Positions 25,504 to 33,645 of a DNA stretch of 37,424 nt are shown piece after piece (the first letter of the stretch is position 1; every line of letters begins with the position of its first letter). A program made the position numbers and the translations under genes. Source of the stretch: Candidatus Argoarchaeum ethanivorans. Its GTDB lineage: Archaea; Halobacteriota; Methanosarcinia; Methanosarcinales; EX4572-44. The stretch spans positions 1-37,424 of the forward strand of contig CAJHIS010000007.1 in NCBI GenBank assembly GCA_905067555.1, written 5' to 3'. The notes under the pieces were generated by a model. The model was given only the letters and a program-made list of their open reading frames with translations, made no database searches and was not told the DNA's origin.

Positions 25504-26712
25504 ATGTACCATCTACAATGCATCGAGTGCGGTAGCATCTATTCTATTGAAGAAGTCGTCTACACGTGTAGAAACTGCGGCGGCCTTCTTGATGTAATAT
25601 ACGACTACAACGAAATAGAGCTAAGCAAAAAGGAATTATCAAAACAACCATTGAGCGTATGGAAATACAAAAAGCTACTACCCATAACAAGAGACCCTGT
25701 TACATTGCAGGAAGGTGGTACACAGCTATACAAACTACACAGGCTTGCAGAAGACCTGGAAGCAAAAGAAGTCTATGTTAAACATGAAGGTATGAACCCA
25801 ACAGGTTCATTTAAAGATCGGGGCATGACTGTTGGCGTAACCAAAGCACTGGAACTTGGGATGAGTACTGTAGCATGTGCCTCAACAGGCAATACCTCAG
25901 CATCGCTTTCCATCTACGGAGCAAAGGCAGGCATACCAGCAGTTGTATTACTACCAGCAGGTAAAGTAGCACTCGGGAAAGTTGCACAGGCATTAATGCA
26001 CGGAGCAAAGGTACTGAGCATACGCGGAAACTTCGATGAAGCACTGATGCTCGTACGAGACCTGTGCGCAAAAGAAGACTTCTATTTACTAAACTCGATT
26101 AACCCTTACCGTCTTGAAGGGCAAAAAACCATAGGTTTTGAAATAGCAGACCAGCTTGGCTGGGAAGTACCGGATCGAATCGTGCTTCCTGTCGGAAATG
26201 CAGGAAATATCACAGCCATATATAAAGGATTCAAGGAACTGAAAACACTTGGCATAACAGATACTGTACCAAAAATGACCGGAATACAAGCAGAAGGTGC
26301 ACCTCCTGTAGTGGATGCAGTACGAAGCAAGCAGCAGAACATAACACCAGACCCGGACCCGGAAACTATAGCCACAGCCATACGAATCGGAAACCCGGTA
26401 AATGCCAGGAAAGCCCTCAAAGCCGTGTACGAATCCGGGGGAACTGCAGAAACAGTAACTGACGAAGAAATCATCACAGCACAGAAACAACTGGCACAGA
26501 TGGAAGGAATCGGAGTAGAGCCAGCAAGTGCATCATCCATTGCAGGGCTGCGAAAACTGCTTCAAAACGGAACCATTGATCCTGATGAACGGATTGTTTG
26601 CATCGCAACAGGACACCTGCTAAAGGACAGTGAACACGTGCTAAACGTATGCCCCAAACCAATCGAAATAAACGCAACCATCGAAGACGTACGAAAAGCA
26701 GTATTTGCCTGA
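25504..26712 (+). CDS. thrC: Threonine synthase
   Basis: A 402-residue PLP enzyme that converts O-phosphohomoserine to threonine. An N-terminal zinc-ribbon-like region carries CIECGS and CRNCGG, typical of archaeal ThrC. The PLP lysine is in NPTGSFKDRGM near residue 105. Other features are ASTGNTSASLSIYGAKAGI (phosphate cradle), LPVGNAGNITAIYKGF and the C-terminal GVEPASASSIAGL. The length is normal. It is transcribed alone with its own promoter. Its GC-richer codon choice compared with the cyclase gene downstream suggests that it is native core sequence. Confidence 0.93.
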   Translation: MYHLQCIECGSIYSIEEVVYTCRNCGGLLDVIYDYNEIELSKKELSKQPLSVWKYKKLLPITRDPVTLQEGGTQLYKLHRLAEDLEAKEVYVKHEGMNPTGSFKDRGMTVGVTKALELGMSTVACASTGNTSASLSIYGAKAGIPAVVLLPAGKVALGKVAQALMHGAKVLSIRGNFDEALMLVRDLCAKEDFYLLNSINPYRLEGQKTIGFEIADQLGWEVPDRIVLPVGNAGNITAIYKGFKELKTLGITDTVPKMTGIQAEGAPPVVDAVRSKQQNITPDPDPETIATAIRIGNPVNARKALKAVYESGGTAETVTDEEIITAQKQLAQMEGIGVEPASASSIAGLRKLLQNGTIDPDERIVCIATGHLLKDSEHVLNVCPKPIEINATIEDVRKAVFA

Positions 26713-26913
26713 AAAATCATAACAGATCATAGACGATTCAACTTTTGCCAGAACATTCGAGTGGTCAAAAACGTGAGTGATGAATCACTAAAACTTCTTA
26801 AGAGAACACCGATGGAAAACTATCATCAGAATTGATTTTCATTTTTACCAGACCGTATTTGCAATTTCGTCAATATCCTTTCGGTTTTATCGCGTTAATA
26901 ATTATTTTCGTCT

Positions 26914-27522
26914 TCATGTCAAAACTCCAATAACTCTGCAAGGCGCGCCATCTGCATCCATGATTTTTAATGGCAAGATGTAACACATAAATCTACTGTT
27001 TACTAATTTATCCAAATTTATAAGATTCTCAACAATAAGAATATCGTTTTTCAAAAGCAACTTATGAATTTTAAACGGTTCATTATCTGGTGAAAATGAG
27101 TCCAAACCAACAATCTTGACCTCTTTTTCAATCAACCGTTGTGCGGTTTCTACGCTTAAAATGGGATTTTGTTGAAAATACTCTTTATAGCGTATTTTAT
27201 TTATATGGGCAGTATAAAAGAAAACAATATCTTCCTGTTCAATTTCATCTAAACTTGGATTTATCAGTTTTTGATTTCTTACATCTATTACACTTGCTAT
27301 ACCAATGAATTTATTGATAGGATAATCATCCAGTTTCTTTCCATCTTCTATCATATGAAACGGGGCGTCTATATGTGTCGAAAAATGAGATCCGATAGTA
27401 ATTTGTTTTTCATTCCATCCCCTTTCCTTTATTGAAGCTACCTGAATAATCTCTGGCTCCGGGCCACCAGGGAAAACCGGAATCTGTGTATCTATCGGCA
27501 TTGTTAAATCAAACATTTTCAT
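26914..27522 (-). CDS. Cyclase-family protein (kynurenine-formamidase-like)
   Basis: A 202-residue metal-dependent hydrolase of the PF04199 cyclase family. The metal-binding motif GSHFSTHIDAPFHM is at about residues 44-57, with DLTMPIDTQIPVFPG at the N-terminus and IVGLDSFSPD in the middle. Family members hydrolyse N-formylkynurenine or act in other amide and cyclic-ester reactions; the substrate is not evident here, and no tryptophan-degradation genes are near. The gene points away from thrC's direction and lies next to an attC-like structure, which may mean that it arrived by transfer. An ATG two codons later could also be the start. Confidence 0.8.
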   Translation of the reverse strand: MKMFDLTMPIDTQIPVFPGGPEPEIIQVASIKERGWNEKQITIGSHFSTHIDAPFHMIEDGKKLDDYPINKFIGIASVIDVRNQKLINPSLDEIEQEDIVFFYTAHINKIRYKEYFQQNPILSVETAQRLIEKEVKIVGLDSFSPDNEPFKIHKLLLKNDILIVENLINLDKLVNSRFMCYILPLKIMDADGAPCRVIGVLT

Positions 27523-27567
27523 AGTATCAGAAACGCAAAACTTATTTTTAACCCTTTGCTCACGATT

Positions 27568-27652
27568 GCGTATAACGTTTTGCGGACATGCGAAGTCCCG
27601 CTGAAAGCGGGATTTGGGCGAATGGAGTGAGCCGTATGCCCGCTGTTGTGCG
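27568..27652. repeat. attC-like folded structure
   Basis: An imperfect palindrome of ~85 nt. Outer arms are GTATAAC (27570-27576) and GTTGTGC (27645-27651), pairing with G-U wobbles. Inner arms are GCGGACAT (27582-27589) and ATGCCCGC (27636-27643), one mismatch. A central perfect hairpin (27596-27612, arm TCCCGCT, loop GAA) follows on one side, with an unpaired asymmetric segment. This matches the R''-L''-loop-L'-R' layout of integron attC sites, though both R boxes deviate at one position from the RYYYAAC/GTTRRRY consensus. Confidence 0.45.
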
Positions 27653-27684
27653 AACCCGTCAGGGTCGGAGCGAAGCGGAGAACT

Positions 27685-27969
27685 TCATTGACGACTTTTT
27701 GGAGGAAAAGGTCCGAAAAACCAAAGTATTCCAAAAAATAAAACAAGAAGTACCAAAGGATTGGTTACCTTGTCGTCTATCCAAGAAATCCATTTAATCT
27801 CGATTGACACAACATTATCAACAACAAAATCTCTTGTTTTTTCTGAGTTCTCATCAAGTTTATCTGGATTTCCATAGTCAATACTATTATTAAAACTAAT
27901 TACACCTATTACTGCACTCACTACGATGATTGCAGAAACTATTTTGGGAATATCTGTGAACCAATTCAT
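27685..27969 (-). CDS. Small hypothetical membrane protein
   Basis: A 94-residue ORF with two predicted membrane helices: residues ~8-27 (KIVSAIIVVSAVIGVISF) and ~72-90 (LVLLVLFFGILWFFG). They flank a polar, acidic stretch. There is no recognisable family. A TATA-like ATTTATATTA at 27991-28000 is centred about 26 nt before the ATG, and no ribosome-binding site is visible, so a leaderless transcript is likely. It lies between the attC-like structure (33 nt beyond its stop) and the second integrase remnant, consistent with a cassette or mobile origin. Confidence 0.55.
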   Translation of the reverse strand: MNWFTDIPKIVSAIIVVSAVIGVISFNNSIDYGNPDKLDENSEKTRDFVVDNVVSIEIKWISWIDDKVTNPLVLLVLFFGILWFFGPFPPKSRQ

Positions 27970-27990
27970 TTTATTTCTATAAATATGAGA

Positions 27991-28000
27991 TAATATAAAT
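27991..28000 (-). promoter_or_regulatory. TATA box for a leaderless transcript of the small membrane protein
   Basis: ATTTATATTA on the minus strand, centred about 26 nt before the start codon at 27969, which would place transcription initiation at or near the ATG. The assignment is by motif and spacing. Confidence 0.45.
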
Positions 28001-28022
28001 ACTTTGGGAGTTAATGAATTGC

Positions 28023-28119
28023 GTATAACATCGTATATCCAAACTTGGTTCGTATATCCTCACGATTTGGCGATATATCCGAACAGAGTTCGCATATACA
28101 TCCTTCTGGTCGAACGTTT
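28023..28119 (-). repeat. Integrase 3' flanking repeat with paired hairpins, copy 2
   Basis: It closely matches 23565-23661, including the two hairpins (28036-28056 with loop TTG; the second with arms ATATCCGAAC and GTTCGCATAT, loop AGA, starting about 28075). Both copies start with a (G)TATAACATCG or GCATAACATCG edge. Confidence 0.65.
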
Positions 28120-28262
28120 TCAATCATCATCCTTTCCTCCTTTTATCTGTAAGCTATCCAGCGGACTTTTTATCTTCCCTATAGTTTTATTGTTTACATG
28201 GGCATATATCTCTGTTGTTTTTTAACTCTTGTGCCCTAACATCTCCTGGATATGCTGCCCCA
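28120..28262 (-). pseudogene. Tyrosine recombinase C-terminal fragment, copy 2
   Basis: The last ~47 codons of a recombinase close to copy 1: GQHIQEMLGHKS, then a TAA stop (28222-28224) where copy 1 reads S, then KTTEIYAHVNN and [16 protein letters not shown]. Without the stop the block would include the catalytic His and Tyr. The catalytic Arg region is missing because the homology ends near 28262. It is a decayed second copy. Confidence 0.75.
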
Positions 28263-28328
28263 CTTGCTGCCATCGATAGTCTCTGTACTAACATTGCATA
28301 TTAAAGTATTAACATGTTAATGGATTGA

Positions 28329-31055
28329 TTAATAGTTGATGCGGCTTTCACCATTTATTTTTTCAACATGTATGATGTGGTCGCAGTGTTCGTTGAAGGT
28401 GTCATCATGGCTTATGATGAAAAGCTGTTTGAAGCCGTGTATATTTCGTATTTGTTCTGAGAGGTTTTCTCTTCGCTGCACATCAAGGTTCTGGGTTGGC
28501 TCATCAAGGAATACCACATCGCTTTTGGAGATTACTTTGATAAGTGATAGTCGCGTTGCAAGTGCTGCGCTCATTTGCTCTCCTCCGCTAAGCTGCGAAA
28601 AATTGCGTTCTTCTCCCCTCTCTATAACCGATATATTGTACTCTTCGTTCCAGTGAAGTTCCAGTGAATAGTCGTTCATGATTTCACAGTAGGCGTTTGT
28701 AGCTTCAGATGCGATTTCGTTTATCAGTTCAAGGACTGCGAGCTGACCCGAACTGTTGAGAAGGTCTCTGATAAAGGTCACGTAAGAATAGAACTCTTGT
28801 TCTTGTTTCAGTCTTTGTTCGTTTCTTGTTAGTTCGTTAAGTTTTGATTCCATTCTCAGGAGGCTCTGCTGGTTTGTGTTAGACTGCTTGATTTTTTCAT
28901 TGCAGGTGCTTTTCCGGGCACTCAGCTTCTTCCCGAGTTCATCCAGTTCTCCTGTCACCTGTTGAAATTCTGTTTCACTGAAACTTGAGCGGAGAGCTTG
29001 ATTTTGTGTTTGCTCTTTTTTAACCTCTACTTCTTCTTTTTCGAGTGCGTTTAGCATACTGTCACGCTCTTCTGTAAGCTCGACTTTTCTTTCTGCGATT
29101 GGTTTGTTTCGTAGATAGGTCTCGTAAGCGCTTTTTAGTTTTTTTGTTTTATTTTCTATTACTGTTATTATTGCATTCAATCCTGCATATTTTTTTGAGA
29201 AAATAGTATTGTGTTCTTTTAACTCCTGCTCTTTCTCGGTTATTTGCTGCTGTGTATCTGGTAGCGTTCCAAGTTCTCTTTGTTTTGCATCTATCAGTGT
29301 TTCAATGCTTTTTAGCTGTGTTTTAGCATCGCCAAGTGCTTCAAGCTGTGTTTTTAGTTTGGTGATGATTTGTTCCACTTCTTCCTGTTCGCTTTTTTCT
29401 CCTGATAATGCTTTGATATATTGCTGGAATTTTGTTGATAGTTCACCAAGTTTCAATGTGTTTTCTTTGATTTTTTCAGGTACCTGTGTCAGTTTGTCAA
29501 TTTCTTCCTGTGCACCTGTTAATAGGGCATCCTTTTGTGTTATTTGCCCAACCGGATCGTGAAGTGTGTTAAGCTCTTCCTGAAACGTTGATAATTCTAT
29601 TTTAATGGCATTTAGTATTGTTTGCCGCTTATTGATCTCTTCTGTAAAATAAGTGTGAAAATCTGTAACCGCCTCACATTTAACACCTGGTAGTATTGGG
29701 CAGAGGTTTTTTTCCCCTGCTTGTTTTGATTTTTTTTTAAGCCCACTTGCTTCAGAGTTTGTGATTGCAATGGAACGTGATATCTTTTCAACCTCTTTTT
29801 TCAGGTGTTCCTGCTTTTGCGATAGCGGCAAAAGAAGGCTTTTTTCTTTTCCAAGTGTGTTTATTTTGCTCTTTAATTCACAAAATCGTCTCTCTTCTTT
29901 TTGTAGAGTGGTTTTTTCAAAAATGAGATGTTGCAGTGGTTCTTTTAATTCCCGCTGTACCAGATCGATTTCTTGCTGCAGTGTTTGTTGTTTTTGCACT
30001 CCTGGCAGTAGCTGCTCCTTTTCTGTTTTCAGTCGCGAGACTTCCTGAAGAAGCAATTGTCCTCTTTTCTGTTTGTCCTGAAGGATTGCAAACTCGTTTT
30101 TAAGTGAGAGTATTTTCTGTTCATCCTTGTTTCGATCTTCTCTTCGAATATAAAGGTGTTTTAAAGTGTTTTCACTCTCTTCGTATTCATCTTTTTTATC
30201 AGAAAGCTCAAAGACGATTTTTTCTGCTGCATCTGCGCTTTTAATGTCTTTATCTATTCTCACCAGCTGTTTTTTTGTCGCAGCAATAGATATTTCAAGT
30301 CTGTGGATACTGTCTTCGAGATCCTTAATGCTTTTTTGCTTCTTATCAAGATTCTCTTTTCTTTTTTTACGTTGTTCAAGATTGCTCTCTATCTGCTTCA
30401 TTTCTTTTGAAAGCTGGTTTATCTGTTTTTGAAGGTCTGCATGCTCTTTTTTTAGTTGTTTGTAGTCTCTGGTTTCTGTTTGAAGTACAAGCTTTTCTTT
30501 TTCAAGGTCTGTAATCCCCTCTTTTACAGCATTTATTGCAGGCAGCAGATTCGTGTAAGCTTTTCTGTACTCATCAACTCCAAGCACTTCATCGAATACC
30601 ATTTTTCTTGCTGAAGGCGTCTGTGCAAAGGCAGTTGTAAACGTGCCCTGGGAAACCCCGATCGTGTTTTCAAAAATGGATCGGAGTTCCTTTGAACCAG
30701 TTACATGAGGGAATATATGGTCAATGAGCCAATCATACACATCCTTTTTGCCGTTAATAGTTCCAAGTGGTGTTGCAAGTCGTATATCACTTCCTCCAAC
30801 CTTTCGTGTGAGAATGTAGCTGATTTCATCGTCTGCGACAAAAGCAATCTCAACACTACCGGTTTTTGCACCTCTCCGAAGAAAATCGCGTTCAGGGTAA
30901 GGTAGCGCATCAAAAAGCGCATAACCGACTGCTTCGAGAATGGTGGTTTTGCCGTGACCATTATCGCCAGCGATACCATTGATACCTGCTTTGAACTCTA
31001 TTGCAGCATCCCTATACGATTTAATGTTTTTAAGTCGAAGCCGTGTGAGAATCAC
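28329..31055 (-). CDS. rad50: DNA double-strand break repair ATPase Rad50
   Basis: A 908-residue Rad50 that with Mre11 processes DNA ends. Walker A is GDNGHGKTTIL near residue 35; the signature motif LSGGEQMSAALATRL and Walker B VVFLDEPT lie near the C-terminus. Two long coiled-coil arms surround a zinc hook near residue 452. The hook reads CPILPGVKC, i.e. two Cys separated by seven residues rather than the usual CxxC. Its ATG overlaps the mre11 stop by 4 nt (ATGA), so translation is coupled. The C-terminal H-loop region (IISHDD) is present, and length is normal. Confidence 0.92.
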   Translation of the reverse strand: MILTRLRLKNIKSYRDAAIEFKAGINGIAGDNGHGKTTILEAVGYALFDALPYPERDFLRRGAKTGSVEIAFVADDEISYILTRKVGGSDIRLATPLGTINGKKDVYDWLIDHIFPHVTGSKELRSIFENTIGVSQGTFTTAFAQTPSARKMVFDEVLGVDEYRKAYTNLLPAINAVKEGITDLEKEKLVLQTETRDYKQLKKEHADLQKQINQLSKEMKQIESNLEQRKKRKENLDKKQKSIKDLEDSIHRLEISIAATKKQLVRIDKDIKSADAAEKIVFELSDKKDEYEESENTLKHLYIRREDRNKDEQKILSLKNEFAILQDKQKRGQLLLQEVSRLKTEKEQLLPGVQKQQTLQQEIDLVQRELKEPLQHLIFEKTTLQKEERRFCELKSKINTLGKEKSLLLPLSQKQEHLKKEVEKISRSIAITNSEASGLKKKSKQAGEKNLCPILPGVKCEAVTDFHTYFTEEINKRQTILNAIKIELSTFQEELNTLHDPVGQITQKDALLTGAQEEIDKLTQVPEKIKENTLKLGELSTKFQQYIKALSGEKSEQEEVEQIITKLKTQLEALGDAKTQLKSIETLIDAKQRELGTLPDTQQQITEKEQELKEHNTIFSKKYAGLNAIITVIENKTKKLKSAYETYLRNKPIAERKVELTEERDSMLNALEKEEVEVKKEQTQNQALRSSFSETEFQQVTGELDELGKKLSARKSTCNEKIKQSNTNQQSLLRMESKLNELTRNEQRLKQEQEFYSYVTFIRDLLNSSGQLAVLELINEIASEATNAYCEIMNDYSLELHWNEEYNISVIERGEERNFSQLSGGEQMSAALATRLSLIKVISKSDVVFLDEPTQNLDVQRRENLSEQIRNIHGFKQLFIISHDDTFNEHCDHIIHVEKINGESRINY

Positions 31056-32431
31056 GTAACATCGCCTCTCATAAAAGGAAGCATACCAGCATTGTTTTCT
31101 TCTCGAGCTTGCTTTTTATGCAGTTGTATCTGGTCAAAGCTCTGTTTTAACAATCGGATAATCTCTTTTTCATTAATTCGCTGCAAAGCAAGTTTTTTTG
31201 CCTCGACAGTGTCACTTACAACCTGCTTCACACATAATTTGTAGCGTCCATCCTGAAGTATTTGTTCTCTTAATATCTTTGTTTCTATCTGTTCCCTGCT
31301 CATGCCCACAATATCGCTTTCGTGAAGAGTATAGCAATCATTGGTCTGTTTGATGTGAACATCAGCATAGAGGCACCCAAATCTCTTTTTGACCATCTCT
31401 CTTAGTTCGGGAAGAGGGACATCTTTTTTAGGAAAATTGAGATTGCCCCACAACGTCAGTTCAACAATCGGGGAGAGCTTGGAATCAACAGGCGTCTCAC
31501 TTTCTACTATCGACTGGACAAGCAAAGATATTTCGCTTGGCGTCTTTACACTGCTAATATTACCTGAAAGCCGCTTGAATTGGCGTGTTGGAATTGTTAC
31601 AAGATCTGCACCGCTATCGGTTACATGGTAAAATCCTTTTTTAAGTCCATATTCATTAAGCGAAAAAAGTTCCAGGCTCCCACCATTGTACACCCAGTGA
31701 TCATACTCGTACTGATTGTGATAATGCCCGAGTGCAAGATAATCCACACATTCGCGAAGGGGAAGTAATGCACTATATGGTATCTCACCTGCAACAACAC
31801 TTCGAGCCTGTTCTTCCATACCAAAGTGCATGGTGAGCACAGTAAACCGATCGAGGCGCCTGCACACTCCGTGTGCAGAATCAACTTCTGAGTTGGCGTG
31901 AGGGCGAGCCTGTGATGTACACGGAGAGATAGACTGATCCATGCCCTGGTTGATTTTCTGTATCTCTCTATCAATGAGCGGGATACTCTGCATAGTAGAT
32001 GCACCCAGATAACCTACACCAAACACCCGACAGTTGCCAACATCCACGTAATCCAACTTTAAACCACCATCCCATGTTGATTTCAGCAACCGAAGCATCC
32101 CCTGTGATTCCAGAATCTGGAGCCAACTGTTTCGATCTCTCTGGTATGCAAGGTCATGGTTGCCCTCAATCGCGATCACAGGAATGGGGGCACGTCCAAG
32201 TGATTTACACTCGTCCTGTAACTGCGAGAGCACGTTATATGCCTGGAGATATGTAGGTGCATTAATATTGCGCTTTTCAAACAGGTCCCCCGCAATCAAA
32301 ATAAAATCCACATTATGCTCCAATCCATACGTAATGAAAGCTTTGAACGTTGTAGCAAAATCCACAAACCGCTCATGCAAACCATACTGTACATACCCAA
32401 GATGAAAATCACTGCCGTGAATAAAATTCAT
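31052..32431 (-). CDS. mre11: DNA double-strand break repair nuclease Mre11
   Basis: A 459-residue phosphodiesterase from the chosen start. Motifs: GSDFHLG (DxH), IAGDLFE, EGNHD, MHFG and GHYHN, all metal-binding positions present. The C-terminal part forms the Rad50-binding region. An in-frame codon at 32455 would add eight hydrophobic residues; MNFIHGSDFH is the normal beginning. Between IDREIQKINQG and RFTVLTMHFG lies an insert of roughly 28 residues (about 165-192), absent from archaeal homologues as I recall them, which coincides with hairpin DNA at 31860-31895. The insert keeps the frame and falls in a probable surface loop before the MHF motif, so the enzyme may still work. Confidence 0.9.
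   Translation of the reverse strand: MNFIHGSDFHLGYVQYGLHERFVDFATTFKAFITYGLEHNVDFILIAGDLFEKRNINAPTYLQAYNVLSQLQDECKSLGRAPIPVIAIEGNHDLAYQRDRNSWLQILESQGMLRLLKSTWDGGLKLDYVDVGNCRVFGVGYLGASTMQSIPLIDREIQKINQGMDQSISPCTSQARPHANSEVDSAHGVCRRLDRFTVLTMHFGMEEQARSVVAGEIPYSALLPLRECVDYLALGHYHNQYEYDHWVYNGGSLELFSLNEYGLKKGFYHVTDSGADLVTIPTRQFKRLSGNISSVKTPSEISLLVQSIVESETPVDSKLSPIVELTLWGNLNFPKKDVPLPELREMVKKRFGCLYADVHIKQTNDCYTLHESDIVGMSREQIETKILREQILQDGRYKLCVKQVVSDTVEAKKLALQRINEKEIIRLLKQSFDQIQLHKKQAREENNAGMLPFMRGDVT
31860..31895. repeat. Hairpin pair inserted in-frame in mre11
   Basis: A perfect palindrome at 31860-31878 (arm CTGCACAC, loop TCC) and a smaller one at 31882-31895 (arms CAACT/AGTTG). The first has the same 8-3-8 geometry and a similar stem to the intergenic repeat family. 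It encodes a serine/histidine/cysteine-rich stretch that matches nothing expected in Mre11. Confidence 0.7.
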
Positions 32432-32491
32432 TCCAATCAGGAGATACAAATACAAGGAAAGTGTTAAAAACGTATCGATAAAAGTTCTGGT

Positions 32492-32848
32492 TCAGTAGCC
32501 GCCCACTCTGTTCTGTTGAGCCTTTTCATATATCCCAAGTTTGACAGGTTTTACTCTTTTTGAAAGGTCTGGAAAATCCAATCCATCAAGACCAAATATA
32601 TCAAGGACTTCACCACGATTAATCCACTCACCAGCTTTCCTAATACTAAAATTCTCAGTAAGCTTACAGCTCACAAGAGCCATTATCAATGAATTTAAAT
32701 CCCTGCCCTTCTTCTTATATTTACCAAAGATAGTAGGAAAACCGGGTTTTTCATACTGCCTACAAACAGCAAAAATCGTCCCAACCGGAAAACAAATATT
32801 ATCATTTGGAGTGAGGCAAAACGTCCCCAGTCTCGTTTGAGTAAACAT
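32492..32848 (-). pseudogene. Transposase N-terminal fragment
   Basis: A 118-residue ORF. Its middle (KKKGRDLNSLIMALVSCKLTENFSIRKAGEWINR, then VLDIFGLDG) resembles the N-terminal part of methanosarcinal IS4/IS1634-type transposases, without the catalytic domain. The C-terminus (LSKRVKPVKLGIYEKAQQNR) looks like readthrough into unrelated DNA. It sits between mre11 and pyrF. The family call is from pattern memory and moderately secure. Confidence 0.45.
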
Positions 32849-32901
32849 AAACCAAACTCAACTGAGGACACTCCTGATAAACCCCAACTATCAAAGTTAG
32901 G

Positions 32902-33645
32902 TTACAATACTCTTGCTATATCCTCGATAACATCCAGGCATGCCTGGATCCTGTTGGAAGCTCCTGTTATTGCCCTGCCTATGACGAGTATGGAAGAGCC
33001 ATCCTTTACTGCATTTGAAGGAGTCATAACCCTTCTCTGGTCTGCCCCTGCCTTTGTTCCTTGCCTCTTGATTCCGGGCGTGACAAACATAAAATCAGCA
33101 GGAAGCTCGGACCTAATATGCAAAAGATCAGCTCCGCTGCATACTATGCCAGAAAGACCTGCCTCTTCTGCAAGCTTCGCAAGGCAGAGAACCTGCTCAT
33201 CAACAGCTCCTGGAATGTTTAACTGGTTGTTCATAATATCCTTATCTATGCTGGTAAGAATTGTCACGCCTATGACTTTTGGCTTCTTTTTGACGTCTGC
33301 TTCTAAAACTCCTGCAACTGCTGCTTTCATCATCTCTAGCCCCCCGGAAGCATGCACATCGAAAATTTCAACACCCAGTTCTGATGCTGCAACTGCCGCT
33401 CCCCTGATTGTGTTAGGAATGTCGTGATACTTGAGATCCAGAAAAACTTCTGAACCATAAGATTGGACAAGATTCACAGCCGCCGGCCCAAATCTTGTGA
33501 AGGTCTCTTTTCCTATCTTGAAAAGTCCAACAACAGGATTCAGTTCCTCTACTCTGCTCTTAATCTCATCCATGCTCTTTAATCCATCAAGGGGCAGGCA
33601 TATCATCTTTCTTGCAGCCTCCTCTTTTTCATTAAGTTCTCTCAT
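32902..33645 (-). CDS. pyrF: Orotidine-5'-phosphate decarboxylase
   Basis: A 247-residue OMP decarboxylase making UMP, the last step of de novo pyrimidine synthesis. The catalytic DxKxxD is LDLKYHDIPNT near residue 70; VTPGIKRQG and VIGRAITGA form the phosphate-binding region. The ATG at 33645 shares its A with the pyrE stop (TAATG), implying coupled translation; an upstream GTG is less likely. The order in the operon is pyrD, pyrK, pyrE, pyrF. Confidence 0.9.
   Translation of the reverse strand: MRELNEKEEAARKMICLPLDGLKSMDEIKSRVEELNPVVGLFKIGKETFTRFGPAAVNLVQSYGSEVFLDLKYHDIPNTIRGAAVAASELGVEIFDVHASGGLEMMKAAVAGVLEADVKKKPKVIGVTILTSIDKDIMNNQLNIPGAVDEQVLCLAKLAEEAGLSGIVCSGADLLHIRSELPADFMFVTPGIKRQGTKAGADQRRVMTPSNAVKDGSSILVIGRAITGASNRIQACLDVIEDIARVL

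Noticed and set aside
23662-28262. The whole interval between the two integrase remnants as one mobile element
   Set aside because: It holds tRNA-Leu, rpo11, csl4 and thrC, which are core genes. Two independent scars explain the repeats better.
32940-32953. Perfect 14-nt palindrome CCAGGCATGCCTGG in pyrF
   Set aside because: It lies in normally conserved coding sequence with no loop and no extra residues; probably chance.
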